Assembly: GCF_028561755.1 (NCBI RefSeq)
Contig: NZ_JAQQTD010000006.1
Span: forward strand, 1-64,000
DNA from: Altibacter sp. HG106
GTDB taxonomy: Bacteria; Bacteroidota; Bacteroidia; Flavobacteriales; Flavobacteriaceae
Length of the DNA: 64,000 nucleotides
Direction: 5' to 3'
The notes under the pieces were generated by a model. It searched no databases and had not been told where the DNA came from. It worked only from the letters and a program-made list of their open reading frames with translations. Each line of letters starts with the position of its first letter. The stretch's first letter is position 1. Positions 44,403 to 53,822 of this stretch are shown piece by piece. The translations under genes were made by a program, and so were the position numbers.

Positions 44403-44830
44403 AGAAACAACCCTTTTCAAAAGAGTATAAGAAAGAAGATCTAACAGTGGTCTGGACACCAGATTTGTGCATTCACTCTAAAGTGTGTGTCTCAAAATTA
44501 CCGGAGGTATATCGGCCCGACGAGCGTCCCTGGATTCAGGTAGCGCATGCCACAGAGGACGCACTCAAAGAACAGATCAAGGCGTGTCCTTCGGGAGCCT
44601 TACGTTACAAGACCCCTGAATCTGATGACAACAACAAGGCTACTACCAACCATACTCAAATAGAAGTGATCGAAAATGGTCCTTTAGTGGTGCATGGAGG
44701 CGCAACGGTTACGCTGGCGGACGGAAGTTCTTCGGAAAAACCTGCGACCGCTGCCTTTTGTCGCTGCGGAGCCTCAAAGAATAAACCTTATTGCGATGGA
44801 AGTCACACAAAAATTAAGTTCTCAGGATAA
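44399..44830 (+). CDS. Fer4_19 plus CDGSH iron-sulfur protein
   Basis: The protein has 143 residues from ATG 44399, chosen because it overlaps the upstream stop as ATGA; the frame is open further upstream inside that gene. The N-terminal part (about 14-70, with TPDLCIHSKVC and IKACPSGAL) is the Fer4_19 domain. The C-terminal CDGSH domain has Cys121, Cys123 and Cys132 with His136 in FCRCGASKNKPYCDGSH, the 3Cys-1His ligand set of a [2Fe-2S] cluster. Such fusions are common in bacteria and their electron partner is unknown. The operon is GNAT - CDGSH - GNAT. Confidence 0.92.
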   Translation: MKKQPFSKEYKKEDLTVVWTPDLCIHSKVCVSKLPEVYRPDERPWIQVAHATEDALKEQIKACPSGALRYKTPESDDNNKATTNHTQIEVIENGPLVVHGGATVTLADGSSSEKPATAAFCRCGASKNKPYCDGSHTKIKFSG

Positions 44831-45290
44831 CGACAAGCTACAATGCGTTAAAACGAATTCGGCGCATCCTGATTTTGCACCATTGGTCGACAAGCTCAAC
44901 CAAGAACTAGCCGCAAGAGATGGGGATGAACATGCATTTTACGATCAATTCAATAGTATCGAACACTTACAGCATGTGATGGTTGGCTATCTTGAGGAGG
45001 AGGCCATCTGCTGTGGAGCCTTTAAAATAAGGGAAGATGAACAGGTGGAGGTGAAACGGATGTACACCTTACCCGACTATCGCGGGCGCGGGTTCGGACT
45101 TAAATTACTGTCAGAATTAGAAGCATGGGCACAATCTTTAGGCGTAGAGAAAGTACTCTTGGAAACTGGAAAACGCCAACCGGAAGCGATTAGATTGTAT
45201 CAAAAGGCGGGGTACCGCAGCATTGAAAATTACGAACCCTACGTGGGTGTTGAAAATAGTGTGTGTTTTGAAAAGCTACTGAAGTCTTAA
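44799..45290 (+). CDS. GNAT family acetyltransferase
   Basis: The protein has 163 residues from ATG 44799, which lies 32 bases inside the CDGSH gene. The longer frame start at 44694 would overlap much more and adds basic, non-family residues. The GNAT core is VEVKRMYTLPDYRGRGFGLKL, with the R-G-x-G-x-G/L loop, and LLETGKRQPEAIRLYQKAGY. Substrate unknown. It converges with recQ and overlaps it by four bases. Confidence 0.85.
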   Translation, partial: EVTQKLSSQDNDKLQCVKTNSAHPDFAPLVDKLNQELAARDGDEHAFYDQFNSIEHLQHVMVGYLEEEAICCGAFKIREDEQVEVKRMYTLPDYRGRGFGLKLLSELEAWAQSLGVEKVLLETGKRQPEAIRLYQKAGYRSIENYEPYVGVENSVCFEKLLKS

Positions 45291-47485
45291 TTCGCCACTT
45301 CGCTTATAAATTTGATACGATAGAGACGAAGCTCCTCTTCATCGTACTCGCCTTCAAACTCATCCATGGCAACATCGATTTTATCGGTCTGTGCTTCTAA
45401 GAAGTAGTCGTGAATCTCCTCCTGTTGATCTTCATCCAAAATATCTTCAAGATAGTAATCGATATTGAGTTTGGTTCCGCTGTAGACAATAGCTTCCATT
45501 TCTTTAATAAAGGCGTCCATTTCCAGTCCTTTGGCAGAAGCAATGTCGGTTAACGGTAATTTTCGGTCTACGTTCTGAATGATATACAACTTAAGCGCAC
45601 TGTTGCTTCCGGTTGATTTTACCACAAAATCATCCGGACGATCAATTTGATGCTCTTCTACATATCGTTGAATCAACTTCAGGAAACTTCCCCCATATTT
45701 TTTTGCCTTTCCTTCTCCAACGCCGTGTACATTGCTAAGCTCCTCAAAGGTCACGGGATATTTTAGCGCCATATCCTCTAAGGATGGGTCTTGAAAAATC
45801 ACAAAAGGGGGTAATTTCAGTACGTCGGCCACTTTCTTCCGTTCGGCTTTAAGCAATTTGAACAAGGTATCGTCTACCACGGCACCGCCTCCAGATTCTG
45901 CTGTAATCACGCCATCCTCATTAGCTTCTTTATAGGAATGGTCTTCTGTCATGGTAAAAGAGGTAGGATTTTGAATGAAGTCACTCCCGCGTTTGGTAAT
46001 TTTGATCACTCCATAACTTTCAATATCCTTCTTGAGATATCCCGCCACTAATAATTGTCGAAGGAGTGCCATCCAATATTCGGCATCCTGATCGGAACCA
46101 CTGCCAAAATAGGGTTGGGTATCGGTACGATGCGATTTGATCATCGCATTTACTTTCCCGATCAACACGTTCACAATTTGTTTCGCCTTGTATTGTTCAT
46201 GCGTTTTCTGAACGATTTCCAGCACCTTCTTCGCTTCCGCACCTGCTTCTTTCTGTGTCTTTGGATGCCGCATATTGTCGTCCATCATGCCGCCCTCACC
46301 TGTCTCGTTATCGAATTCTTCGCCGAAGTAATGAAGAATAAATTTTCGGCGCGAGATGGAAGTTTCCGCAAAGGCAACCACTTCCTGTAGCAACGCATGC
46401 CCAATTTCCTGTTCGGCTACCGGCTTACCACTCATAAATTTTTCCAGCTTCTCAATGTCTTTGTAACTGTAAAACGCGAGGCAATGCCCTTCGCCTCCGT
46501 CTCTTCCGGCACGCCCCGTTTCCTGATAGTAACTTTCGATGCTCTTCGGAATATCATTATGGATCACAAAACGCACGTCGGGTTTGTCAATCCCCATTCC
46601 GAAGGCGATCGTGGCCACCACTACATCCACATCTTCCATCAAAAACATATCTTGGTGTCGAACTCTGGTTTTTGCATCGAGCCCGGCATGGTACGGAACC
46701 GCTTTTATACCGTTCACCTGCAAGGTTTGTGCTAGCTCTTCCACGCGCTTTCGACTGAGGCAATAGACGATTCCGCTTTTGCCTTCATTTTTCTTTATAA
46801 ATCGGGTAATATCGGCATCTACATTCTTGGTCTTGGGCCGTACTTCGTAATAGAGATTGGGTCTGTTGAACGACGCTTTAAAAGTATTGGCATCCTGAAT
46901 TTGAAGATTCTTGAGGATATCTTCCTGAACTTTTGGCGTGGCGGTAGCGGTAAGTCCAATGATAGGAATATTAGTACCAATGCGCTCAATGATCTTTTTG
47001 AGATTGCGATACTCCGGTCTAAAGTCATGCCCCCATTCGCTGATACAATGTGCTTCATCGATGGCGACAAATGAAATGGTCACTGAATTTAAAAAAGTAA
47101 CGTTTTCTTCTTTTGTAAGCGATTCTGGAGCGACATACAGTAATTTGGTGATGCCATTGAAGACATCATCCTTCACCTTTTTAATTTCTGTTTTGGTAAG
47201 AGAGCTATTCAATACATGGGCGATTCCGTCGTCTGAAGAAAGCGACCGAAGCGCATCTACCTGATTTTTCATTAACGCGATGAGAGGCGAAACCACGATA
47301 GCAGTACCCTCTTTCATCAACGCCGGCAATTGGTAGCACAAAGATTTGCCGCCTCCGGTAGGCATGATCACAAAGGTGTTGTGACCGTTGAGGATACTCT
47401 TTATCACATCTTCTTGAAGTCCTTTAAAGGAACTGAATCCAAAATAATGCTTCAGAGCTTTGTAAATATCAACTTCTTCAGCCAC
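45287..47485 (-). CDS. recQ: ATP-dependent DNA helicase RecQ
   Basis: The 732-residue protein has motif I MPTGGGKSLCYQLP (about 41-54), motif II AIDEAHCISEWGHDFRPEY (about 143-161), GLTATATP, and motif VI QETGRAGRDG (about 321-330). RQC/winged-helix and HRDC-like regions follow. The C-terminus is extended and acidic (DEFEGEYDEEELRLY) compared with E. coli RecQ. The usual zinc-binding Cys cluster is not evident in the segment after motif VI, where a long acidic insertion lies instead. It unwinds DNA in recombination and repair. Confidence 0.95.
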   Translation of the reverse strand: MAEEVDIYKALKHYFGFSSFKGLQEDVIKSILNGHNTFVIMPTGGGKSLCYQLPALMKEGTAIVVSPLIALMKNQVDALRSLSSDDGIAHVLNSSLTKTEIKKVKDDVFNGITKLLYVAPESLTKEENVTFLNSVTISFVAIDEAHCISEWGHDFRPEYRNLKKIIERIGTNIPIIGLTATATPKVQEDILKNLQIQDANTFKASFNRPNLYYEVRPKTKNVDADITRFIKKNEGKSGIVYCLSRKRVEELAQTLQVNGIKAVPYHAGLDAKTRVRHQDMFLMEDVDVVVATIAFGMGIDKPDVRFVIHNDIPKSIESYYQETGRAGRDGGEGHCLAFYSYKDIEKLEKFMSGKPVAEQEIGHALLQEVVAFAETSISRRKFILHYFGEEFDNETGEGGMMDDNMRHPKTQKEAGAEAKKVLEIVQKTHEQYKAKQIVNVLIGKVNAMIKSHRTDTQPYFGSGSDQDAEYWMALLRQLLVAGYLKKDIESYGVIKITKRGSDFIQNPTSFTMTEDHSYKEANEDGVITAESGGGAVVDDTLFKLLKAERKKVADVLKLPPFVIFQDPSLEDMALKYPVTFEELSNVHGVGEGKAKKYGGSFLKLIQRYVEEHQIDRPDDFVVKSTGSNSALKLYIIQNVDRKLPLTDIASAKGLEMDAFIKEMEAIVYSGTKLNIDYYLEDILDEDQQEEIHDYFLEAQTDKIDVAMDEFEGEYDEEELRLYRIKFISEVAN

Positions 47486-47528
47486 GCTGCATATAGGTTT
47501 TTTCCGGGATTGCTTTTTGCAAATACTA

Positions 47529-47559
47529 TTGTATTAACAGGATAACAATTGTAATTTTG
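47529..47559 (+). promoter_or_regulatory. Promoter upstream of kpsF
   Basis: TTG at 47529-47531, 20 bases, then TAATTTTG at 47552-47559 fits TTG-N19/20-TAnnTTTG well. It lies between divergent recQ and the kpsF gene and would give a leader of about 120 bases. Confidence 0.6.
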
Positions 47560-47686
47560 CAACCTTTGTATTACACTTGTAGAGAATGAATAGCTTATAT
47601 AGGTAATTATGGGGGCAAAAAGCCATCATTGTCTATCTAAAGATACTAAATTCTGAAACAGTAACAAATTTAAAACCACCGAACCT

Positions 47687-48652
47687 TTGGACGAAAAAGA
47701 TCGAATAATTGCGGTCGCAAAACAAACCATCGACACGGAAAGTAAGGCGATTTCTCATTTGAAAGATTTGGTGGATGGCGAATTTGCTGAAGCTGTACAA
47801 AATATACTGAATAGCAAAGGCAGAGTCGTAATCACTGGAATAGGAAAAAGTGCCAATATTGCCACTAAGATCGTAGCTACGTTGAACTCTACGGGAACGC
47901 CGGCCATTTTTATGCATGCCGCCGACGCCATTCACGGAGATCTGGGAACCATTCAAACGAATGATGTGGTTATTTGTATCTCTAAAAGCGGAAACACGCC
48001 TGAGATCAAAGTATTAGTACCACTCATCAAGGCCATCGATAATAAATTGATCGCGATTACTTCTAATAGAGACTCCTTTTTAGGGCAGCAAGCCGATTTC
48101 GTACTACATGCCTATGTCGAAAAAGAAGCATGCCCCAATAACCTGGCGCCTACTACCAGTACCACCGCCCAATTAGTGATAGGCGATGCCCTGGCCATGG
48201 CCTTACTAGACCTGCGCGGATTCTCGAGCAAGGATTTTGCTAAGTTTCACCCAGGAGGGTCCTTGGGTAAAAAATTATACCTGCGGGTAAGTGATCTTAC
48301 CGCGCTCAATGAGAAACCTCAGGTACGACCCGACACCAACGTGAAAGAGGTGATTGTGGAAATTACCGAAAAGATGCTGGGCGTTACCGCCGTTGTGGAA
48401 AATGATGCCATCATAGGAATTATAACCGACGGGGACCTGCGTCGCATGTTGACCAAGGCCAATAGTTTCGACGGACTCACCGCAAAAGATATTATGACTG
48501 CCCAACCCAAGATCATCGCCTACAAAGCAATGGCCGTGGAAGCTATGGAGCTAATGGACCAACATGGCATTACCCAATTGTTGGTAGAGAAAAACGGACA
48601 CTATGCCGGGGTGGTCCATATTCATAATTTAACCAAAGAAGGCATTATCTAA
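47687..48652 (+). CDS. kpsF: KpsF/GutQ family arabinose-5-phosphate isomerase
   Basis: The 321-residue protein begins at TTG 47687, which matches the family's N-terminus. The SIS domain carries GRVVITGIGKSANIATKIVA (about 45-64), FMHAADAIHGDLG and CISKSGNTPEIKVL, and two CBS domains fill about 205-321. It converts ribulose 5-phosphate to arabinose 5-phosphate, the first step to Kdo for lipopolysaccharide. TatC follows with a one-base overlap (TAATG), and lptB lies two genes on, an envelope-assembly neighbourhood usual in Flavobacteriia. Confidence 0.93.
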   Translation: MDEKDRIIAVAKQTIDTESKAISHLKDLVDGEFAEAVQNILNSKGRVVITGIGKSANIATKIVATLNSTGTPAIFMHAADAIHGDLGTIQTNDVVICISKSGNTPEIKVLVPLIKAIDNKLIAITSNRDSFLGQQADFVLHAYVEKEACPNNLAPTTSTTAQLVIGDALAMALLDLRGFSSKDFAKFHPGGSLGKKLYLRVSDLTALNEKPQVRPDTNVKEVIVEITEKMLGVTAVVENDAIIGIITDGDLRRMLTKANSFDGLTAKDIMTAQPKIIAYKAMAVEAMELMDQHGITQLLVEKNGHYAGVVHIHNLTKEGII

Positions 48653-49503
48653 TGGCTAAAAAACTTCCGCAACCCGAACAAGAAATGTCCTTTCTAGACC
48701 ATCTGGAAGAATTGCGTTGGCATTTAATTCGCTCGACTCTTGCGGTGGTTATTTTGGGTACGCTTGCCTTTATTTTTAAAGAGTTTATTTTCGATGTCTT
48801 GATCTTGGGACCTAAGAACAAAGCAGAATTTCCTACCTATCAGATGCTTTGTAAAGGCGCTCGACTCTTAGGGTTTGAAGGGAGTTTCTGTGAAGCAGAG
48901 TTTCCCTTCCGTATTCAGAGTAGAACCATGGCCGGGCAATTTTCCGCGCATATCTGGACGTCCATTACGGCGGGATTTATATTAGCATTTCCCTACGTGA
49001 TCTACGAATTCTGGAAGTTTGTAAGTCCGGGACTTCACTCGAACGAACGAAAAAGCGCCCGTGGATTCATCGTTGTGGCCTCCCTCCTCTTTTTTATGGG
49101 AGTGTTGTTTGGATATTACGTGGTGACTCCGCTCTCCATTAATTTCCTCGGAAACTATCAAGTAAGTGAGCAGGTGTTCAATGATTTCGACTTAAGTAGC
49201 TACATCAGTCTGGTGCGGGCTTCGGTGCTGGCGAGTGGAATCATTTTCGAACTCCCCATTATCATATACTTTCTCACTAAAATCGGATTGGTGACTCCGG
49301 AATTCCTTCGGAAATACCGAAAATTCGCGCTCGTTATCGTATTAATCGTTTCCGCAGTCATTACACCACCCGATATTGCGAGTCAGGTGATCGTGGCAGT
49401 GCCTGTTATTGTACTATACGAAATCAGCATCTTTATTTCTCGAGCTGTCATTCGGAATCAAAACAAAAAAAGAAGAAAATCCCATGGCGAACCCCATAGA
49501 TGA
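48652..49503 (+). CDS. tatC: Twin-arginine translocase subunit TatC
   Basis: The 283-residue protein has six transmembrane helices. Its N-terminal MSFLDHLEELRWHLIRS is the TatC signature, and FAFPYVIYEFWKFVSPGL-like sequence (AFPYVIYEFWKFVSPGLH) is the conserved cytoplasmic loop with the signal-peptide-binding Glu. It exports folded proteins with twin-arginine signals. The insertion after the first helix (about 55-80, with two Cys) is typical of Bacteroidota TatC. Its ATG overlaps the kpsF stop, and its 3' end overlaps the next gene by 20 bases. Confidence 0.95.
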   Translation: MAKKLPQPEQEMSFLDHLEELRWHLIRSTLAVVILGTLAFIFKEFIFDVLILGPKNKAEFPTYQMLCKGARLLGFEGSFCEAEFPFRIQSRTMAGQFSAHIWTSITAGFILAFPYVIYEFWKFVSPGLHSNERKSARGFIVVASLLFFMGVLFGYYVVTPLSINFLGNYQVSEQVFNDFDLSSYISLVRASVLASGIIFELPIIIYFLTKIGLVTPEFLRKYRKFALVIVLIVSAVITPPDIASQVIVAVPVIVLYEISIFISRAVIRNQNKKRRKSHGEPHR

Positions 49504-49831
49504 ATTTAATGCCTACCGTTCTAGAATGAACGAAAAACTGCTGGCAGACAATAACAAAGTCATTCGCAGAATTTTTAACCTGGATACCAATGCTTTTGCT
49601 GAAGGCCAACTTCCGAAGAAAACTAAAGAATTACTCGGTTTAGGGAATTCGTTAGTGCTTCGCTGCGATGATTGTGTGCGCTATCACCTGGAAACCTGCC
49701 ACAGCTTAGGTATTTCTAAAGAAGAAGTGGTAGAAGCCCTCAGCATTTCATTGCTCATTGGCGGAACCATCGTCATTCCACATCTGCGCCGTGCCTACGA
49801 ATATTGGGAAGCCTTAGAAGCAAGGGAATAA
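49484..49831 (+). CDS. AhpD-like carboxymuconolactone decarboxylase family protein
   Basis: The protein has 115 residues from ATG 49484, inside the tatC 3' end. The frame is open earlier but only within tatC. It has [20 protein letters not shown] with Cys61, Cys64 and His68, the CxxC-x3-H redox site of AhpD-type proteins. Helices [15 protein letters not shown] follow. It probably acts as a thiol peroxidase or redox partner in the cytoplasm. The gene is conserved between tatC and lptB in many Flavobacteriia. Confidence 0.9.
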   Translation: MANPIDEFNAYRSRMNEKLLADNNKVIRRIFNLDTNAFAEGQLPKKTKELLGLGNSLVLRCDDCVRYHLETCHSLGISKEEVVEALSISLLIGGTIVIPHLRRAYEYWEALEARE

Positions 49832-49833
49832 TT

Positions 49834-49863
49834 TTTGCTTCGGAAAATATAATACTACCTTTA
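49834..49863 (+). promoter_or_regulatory. Promoter upstream of lptB
   Basis: TTTG at 49834-49837, 18 bases, then TACCTTTA at 49856-49863 resembles the Bacteroidota -33/-7 pair. It lies in the short gap before lptB. Confidence 0.45.
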
Positions 49864-49889
49864 TCGTTCAGCTAGTGGGTATGAAACAA

Positions 49890-50630
49890 ATGAAACTTCG
49901 CGCCGAAAACCTCATCAAATCTTACAAAGGTCGTAAGGTGGTGAAAGGGATTACCGTAGAGGTGAACCAGGGAGAAATCGTCGGACTCCTTGGACCGAAC
50001 GGTGCGGGGAAGACGACCTCTTTCTACATGATCGTAGGCTTGATCAAACCTAATGGCGGACAAATTTTCTTGGAAGGCACCAATATCACGAAATTCCCGA
50101 TGTACAAACGAGCGCAAAACGGAATTGGCTATTTGGCGCAAGAAGCTTCGGTGTTTCGAAAGTTAAGTATTGAAGACAACATTCTAAGCGTATTGCAACT
50201 TACGGATCTCTCCAAAAAAGAGCAGCACATGAAAATGGAATCGCTGATCGAAGAATTTGGCTTAGGTCACATTCGCAAAAACCGCGGGGATCTCCTAAGT
50301 GGTGGCGAACGCCGAAGAACAGAGATCGCACGAGCGCTGGCTACAGATCCCCATTTTATTCTGCTCGATGAACCGTTTGCTGGGGTTGACCCTGTGGCGG
50401 TAGAAGATATCCAGCGCATTGTAGCGCAATTGAAAAACAAGAACATCGGAATTCTCATCACCGATCACAATGTACAGGAAACCCTAGCCATTACAGACCG
50501 TACGTATTTGATGTTCGAAGGAAGCATCTTAAAACACGGCGAGCCGGAAGAACTAGCCAGCGACGAAATGGTTCGGAAAGTGTATTTAGGGCAGAATTTT
50601 GAGCTGCGGAAAAAGAAGTTACTTTTCTAA
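49890..50630 (+). CDS. lptB: LPS export ABC transporter ATPase LptB
   Basis: The protein has 246 residues from ATG 49890, the start matching LptB proteins that begin MxLRAENLxK; ATG 49881 and GTG 49875 are in frame upstream. Walker A GPNGAGKT is at 35-42, the signature LLSGGERRR near 137, and Walker [14 protein letters not shown] near 156-168, with the family's [11 protein letters not shown]-loop region. It powers transport of lipopolysaccharide from inner to outer membrane with LptFG and LptC. Confidence 0.95.
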   Translation: MKLRAENLIKSYKGRKVVKGITVEVNQGEIVGLLGPNGAGKTTSFYMIVGLIKPNGGQIFLEGTNITKFPMYKRAQNGIGYLAQEASVFRKLSIEDNILSVLQLTDLSKKEQHMKMESLIEEFGLGHIRKNRGDLLSGGERRRTEIARALATDPHFILLDEPFAGVDPVAVEDIQRIVAQLKNKNIGILITDHNVQETLAITDRTYLMFEGSILKHGEPEELASDEMVRKVYLGQNFELRKKKLLF

Positions 50631-51371
50631 TTATTGCTTCGGAAGCAATAGCGATATCACAATATAGCTTACGATTATGATAGGAATGGCAAGAAATTGC
50701 AGGAATACCAGCGCAGCTACACTTCCTATTAAAAAGAAATAGCGAACCTTATTGCTTTGGAAATCCCAACGCTTAAACTTGAGGGCAAACAACTTAATTT
50801 CAGCATTCAACAAAAAACAGCTAAGGACGGTCAACACAATCAAAAACCAGGGCTGTAGCAAAAAGGCCTCCAGGCTTGCAGAGGCTTGAAATTCCAGAAG
50901 TAAGGGAATACTTAAGATCAACAAAGCATTCGCAGGAGTGGGCAATCCTATAAACGAATCGGTCTGTCGCGTGTCTACGTTAAACTTTGCCAGACGGTAG
51001 GCCGAAGCCACCGCAATTAGGAGTCCGATGAACGGCATCCATCGCAACCAACTATGATTCCAGGCCCCCTCGCCAAACATTCCGGCCATATCGAGGTATG
51101 CTCCGGTAAATGCTTCCGAAAGCAATTGGACCATTACCACCGCCGGAGCCACTCCGCTTGTGACAACGTCTGCCAGCGAGTCGAGTTCTAGTCCAACCTT
51201 GCTTTGTGCTCCTAAGGAGCGCGCTGCCAGGCCATCAAAGAAATCGAAAAATATTCCTAAATAAACAAAGATCGCTGCTGTTACCAAGGCGCCTGAAGCC
51301 GCAAAAAGCAACGCGATACAGCCGCATAATAAATTTAGGGAAGTAATGAGGTTTGGAATTTGTTTTCGCAT
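50631..51371 (-). CDS. pssA: CDP-diacylglycerol-serine O-phosphatidyltransferase
   Basis: The 246-residue polytopic membrane protein has the complete CDP-alcohol phosphotransferase motif: D46-G47-x2-A50-R51-x8-G60-x3-D64-x3-D68. The opening RKQIPNLITSLNLLCGCIAL is that of PssA. It makes phosphatidylserine, the precursor of phosphatidylethanolamine, in the inner membrane. It converges with lptB, with adjacent stop codons. Confidence 0.95.
   Translation of the reverse strand: MRKQIPNLITSLNLLCGCIALLFAASGALVTAAIFVYLGIFFDFFDGLAARSLGAQSKVGLELDSLADVVTSGVAPAVVMVQLLSEAFTGAYLDMAGMFGEGAWNHSWLRWMPFIGLLIAVASAYRLAKFNVDTRQTDSFIGLPTPANALLILSIPLLLEFQASASLEAFLLQPWFLIVLTVLSCFLLNAEIKLFALKFKRWDFQSNKVRYFFLIGSVAALVFLQFLAIPIIIVSYIVISLLLPKQ
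50632..50650. terminator. Hairpin between convergent lptB and pssA
   Basis: TATTGCTT (50632-50639) and AAGCAATA (50643-50650) form a perfect stem around CGG. It begins two bases after the lptB stop and overlaps the last codons of pssA. It carries the recurrent CTTCGGAAG word. Confidence 0.55.
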
Positions 51372-51497
51372 AGTTTGGGTGATTCTTGTAAAAATAAGAA
51401 ACTATTTGCGTCTAAACACTTCCACATACAATATGTGCTTAAAATTATAGTTTACTATTGTGTAAAATAATGAGATATTTGCACCAAAATTAATAGC

Positions 51498-52568
51498 TTG
51501 AAAAAGACCGTACTCCTCGCTTTTTTCATGGCGTTTTTAACCGCAGGGGCGCAAACTACCCGAAAGTATTCTAACGAATTTATGAATATTGGGGTAGATG
51601 CTGCCGCATTTGGTATGGCAAACGCCGTGGTGGCCTCCTCTATGGATGTCAATTCGGGCTATTGGAATCCGGCGGGTTTGGTGCATTTGGAAGACAATCA
51701 GCTTTCGTTGATGCACGCTTCCTATTTTGCCAATATCGCTAATTACGACTATGCCGCCTTTGCCATGCCGCTTGATGATCGCAGTGCGGTAGCCTTATCG
51801 GTAATTCGGTTTGGTGTGGATGACATTTTGAATACCACCCAACTCATAGACGATCAGGGGAATATCGACTACAATCGTATTAGCCTTTTCTCTACCGCCG
51901 ATTATGGGGTGACCTTTTCGTATGCGCGGAAATTACCGCTCGACGGACTCAATATCGGAGTAAACGCTAAGGTGATTCGGAGAATTATTGGAGATTTTGC
52001 CTCTTCCTGGGGATTTGGTCTGGATGCCGCCATTCAGTTTGAAACGAAAAATCAGTGGAAATTCGGACTCATGGCTCGGGACATTACCACCACCTTTAAC
52101 GCCTGGAGCATCGACGAAGAACAGTTTGCTACCATTCAAGGCGCCGTGGACGGGCAAAATCAAGAGCTACCGGAAACCACCGAGATTACCATTCCTAAAG
52201 TTCAATTGGGATTGGCCAAAGAATTTGTCTTCCATTATGATTATAAGTTGCTCACTGAATTGGATTTGAATTTTCGCTTCGCGGAAACAAATGATTTGGT
52301 TTCTAGCTCATTCGCGAGTATGACTCCGGCATTCGGACTCCAATTTGGATATATCGATATGGTGTTTGTGCGGGCCGGCGTGGGTAATTTTCAGAACATT
52401 CAACAACTGGACGGAAGCGATTCAGTAGGATTTCAGCCCAATATTGGTGTGGGATTTAGATACAAAGGCATTCAAGTGGATTACGCCTTGACCGATATTG
52501 GCGATCAAAGTGCGGCCCTCTACTCCAACATCTTCTCGTTAAAACTGGATTGGAGTATTTTCCGATAG
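51498..52568 (+). CDS. PorV/PorQ family outer-membrane protein of the type IX secretion system
   Basis: The 356-residue protein begins at TTG 51498, immediately followed by a signal peptide (about 1-18, ending TAGAQ). The mature N-terminus NEFMNIGVDAAAFGMANAV and GYWNPAGLVHLEDNQLSLMH are PorV-family marks, and a 14-strand FadL-like barrel follows. Canonical PorV moves type IX cargo from the translocon to the attachment complex. The length and sequence fit a PorV2-type paralogue better than PorV itself, so no symbol is given. Confidence 0.85.
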   Translation: MKKTVLLAFFMAFLTAGAQTTRKYSNEFMNIGVDAAAFGMANAVVASSMDVNSGYWNPAGLVHLEDNQLSLMHASYFANIANYDYAAFAMPLDDRSAVALSVIRFGVDDILNTTQLIDDQGNIDYNRISLFSTADYGVTFSYARKLPLDGLNIGVNAKVIRRIIGDFASSWGFGLDAAIQFETKNQWKFGLMARDITTTFNAWSIDEEQFATIQGAVDGQNQELPETTEITIPKVQLGLAKEFVFHYDYKLLTELDLNFRFAETNDLVSSSFASMTPAFGLQFGYIDMVFVRAGVGNFQNIQQLDGSDSVGFQPNIGVGFRYKGIQVDYALTDIGDQSAALYSNIFSLKLDWSIFR

Positions 52569-52600
52569 GTCCCAGCGTATTTCATTCGGAATAATTGCCG

Positions 52601-52608
52601 TACTTTTG
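52601..52608 (+). promoter_or_regulatory. Promoter -7 box TACTTTTG
   Basis: This perfect TAnnTTTG box ends three bases before ATG 52612, so the transcript would be leaderless or a start further downstream is used. No clear -33 element. Confidence 0.4.
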
Positions 52609-52611
52609 AGT

Positions 52612-53817
52612 ATGAAATGCGCTCAACTCTTCTCTAAACTTCTTGTCTTCTGTGTGGTTCTCTGTGCGTCAAACCTTAGCGCCCAAATGGTGTCGCTCTC
52701 CCCTGAAGCGGAAGTAAGTCTCATCACCGTAGGACCTGGTGAAAATCTGTACGATTCGTTTGGACATACCGCCATTCGAATTCAGGACCCCAAGTTTGAT
52801 TACGCTTATAATTATGGAGTATACGATTTTGACACCCCTAACTTCTATACTAAATTCGCTAGGGGAAAACTCTTATACCAACTAGAGGTTTGGCCCTTCG
52901 ATCAATTTTTAGCCATCTACAAACGCCAAGACCGCACCGTAGAAGAACAAGTGCTCGACCTGTCCTATCCTCAGAAAAAAGCCTTTTTCGAGTTTCTCCA
53001 GAATAACGCTAAACCTGAAAACAGTAAGTACTTATACGATTTCTTCTACGACAATTGCGCGACCAAACCCCGAGACGTACTCACCAATATTCTGGCACAG
53101 AATGATATGGAATACGGTACTTATGTGGAAAACCCAAAAACCTTCCGCGAACTCATTCGCGAAAATGTGGCGCTGAATTCGTGGGGGAGTTTAGGAATGG
53201 ATGTCGCTATCGGTGCGGTTACCGATCGAGTAGCGACCCCCTGGGAACATCAATTTTTACCGAAGTATGTCGCTAAGGCCACCGCAACGGCTACGATCAA
53301 AAAAGAGGGAACGCGCATTCCGCTGGTGAAAGAACGCAAGGTGCTGTACAAAGCACAGGCAGCCCCCACCTCTGGATCGTTCTTTGTTAGTCCGTTATTC
53401 CTCTTTGGTCTGTTATCAGTGGTTATTTTATGGATCACCTATCGCGATTGGAAACAGCAAAAGCGCAGTAGGTTTTTGGATGGGGTGTTGTTTTTAGTCA
53501 CCGGCCTTATTGGTGTGGCTTTGGCCTTTTTATGGTGGGGCACCGATCACAGCGCCACTGCCTATAACTACAATTTACTGTGGGCCTTTCCGCTGTCCTT
53601 ACTATTTTGTTACGGGATCAGCAGAAAATTTCCGAAGGCTTGGATGCAACGCTATGTTATCTTCTTACTTTTATTGCTCTTGTTGCTCACCTTCCATTGG
53701 ATTACCGGCGTCCAGCGTTTTGCCATTGGGTTCATCCCACTGTTCTTCGCCTTATTGATTCGATACGTATATGTCGTTTCCTTTCTGAAGAAGCAACGAA
53801 ATGTTCACGTGGCATAA
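52612..53817 (+). CDS. DUF4105 (Lnb N-terminal-like) membrane protein
   Basis: The protein has 401 residues from ATG 52612; a TTG two codons earlier is in frame but lies inside the -7 box. After a signal peptide (ending LSAQM) comes the DUF4105 domain (about 20-190), with SFGHTAIRI (conserved His) and FFYDNCATKPRD (conserved Cys), the pair proposed as catalytic in Lnb lipoprotein N-acyltransferases. The C-terminal third has about five transmembrane helices. A lipoprotein-modification role is inferred from the family. Confidence 0.85.
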   Translation: MKCAQLFSKLLVFCVVLCASNLSAQMVSLSPEAEVSLITVGPGENLYDSFGHTAIRIQDPKFDYAYNYGVYDFDTPNFYTKFARGKLLYQLEVWPFDQFLAIYKRQDRTVEEQVLDLSYPQKKAFFEFLQNNAKPENSKYLYDFFYDNCATKPRDVLTNILAQNDMEYGTYVENPKTFRELIRENVALNSWGSLGMDVAIGAVTDRVATPWEHQFLPKYVAKATATATIKKEGTRIPLVKERKVLYKAQAAPTSGSFFVSPLFLFGLLSVVILWITYRDWKQQKRSRFLDGVLFLVTGLIGVALAFLWWGTDHSATAYNYNLLWAFPLSLLFCYGISRKFPKAWMQRYVIFLLLLLLLLTFHWITGVQRFAIGFIPLFFALLIRYVYVVSFLKKQRNVHVA

Positions 53818-53822
53818 CAATT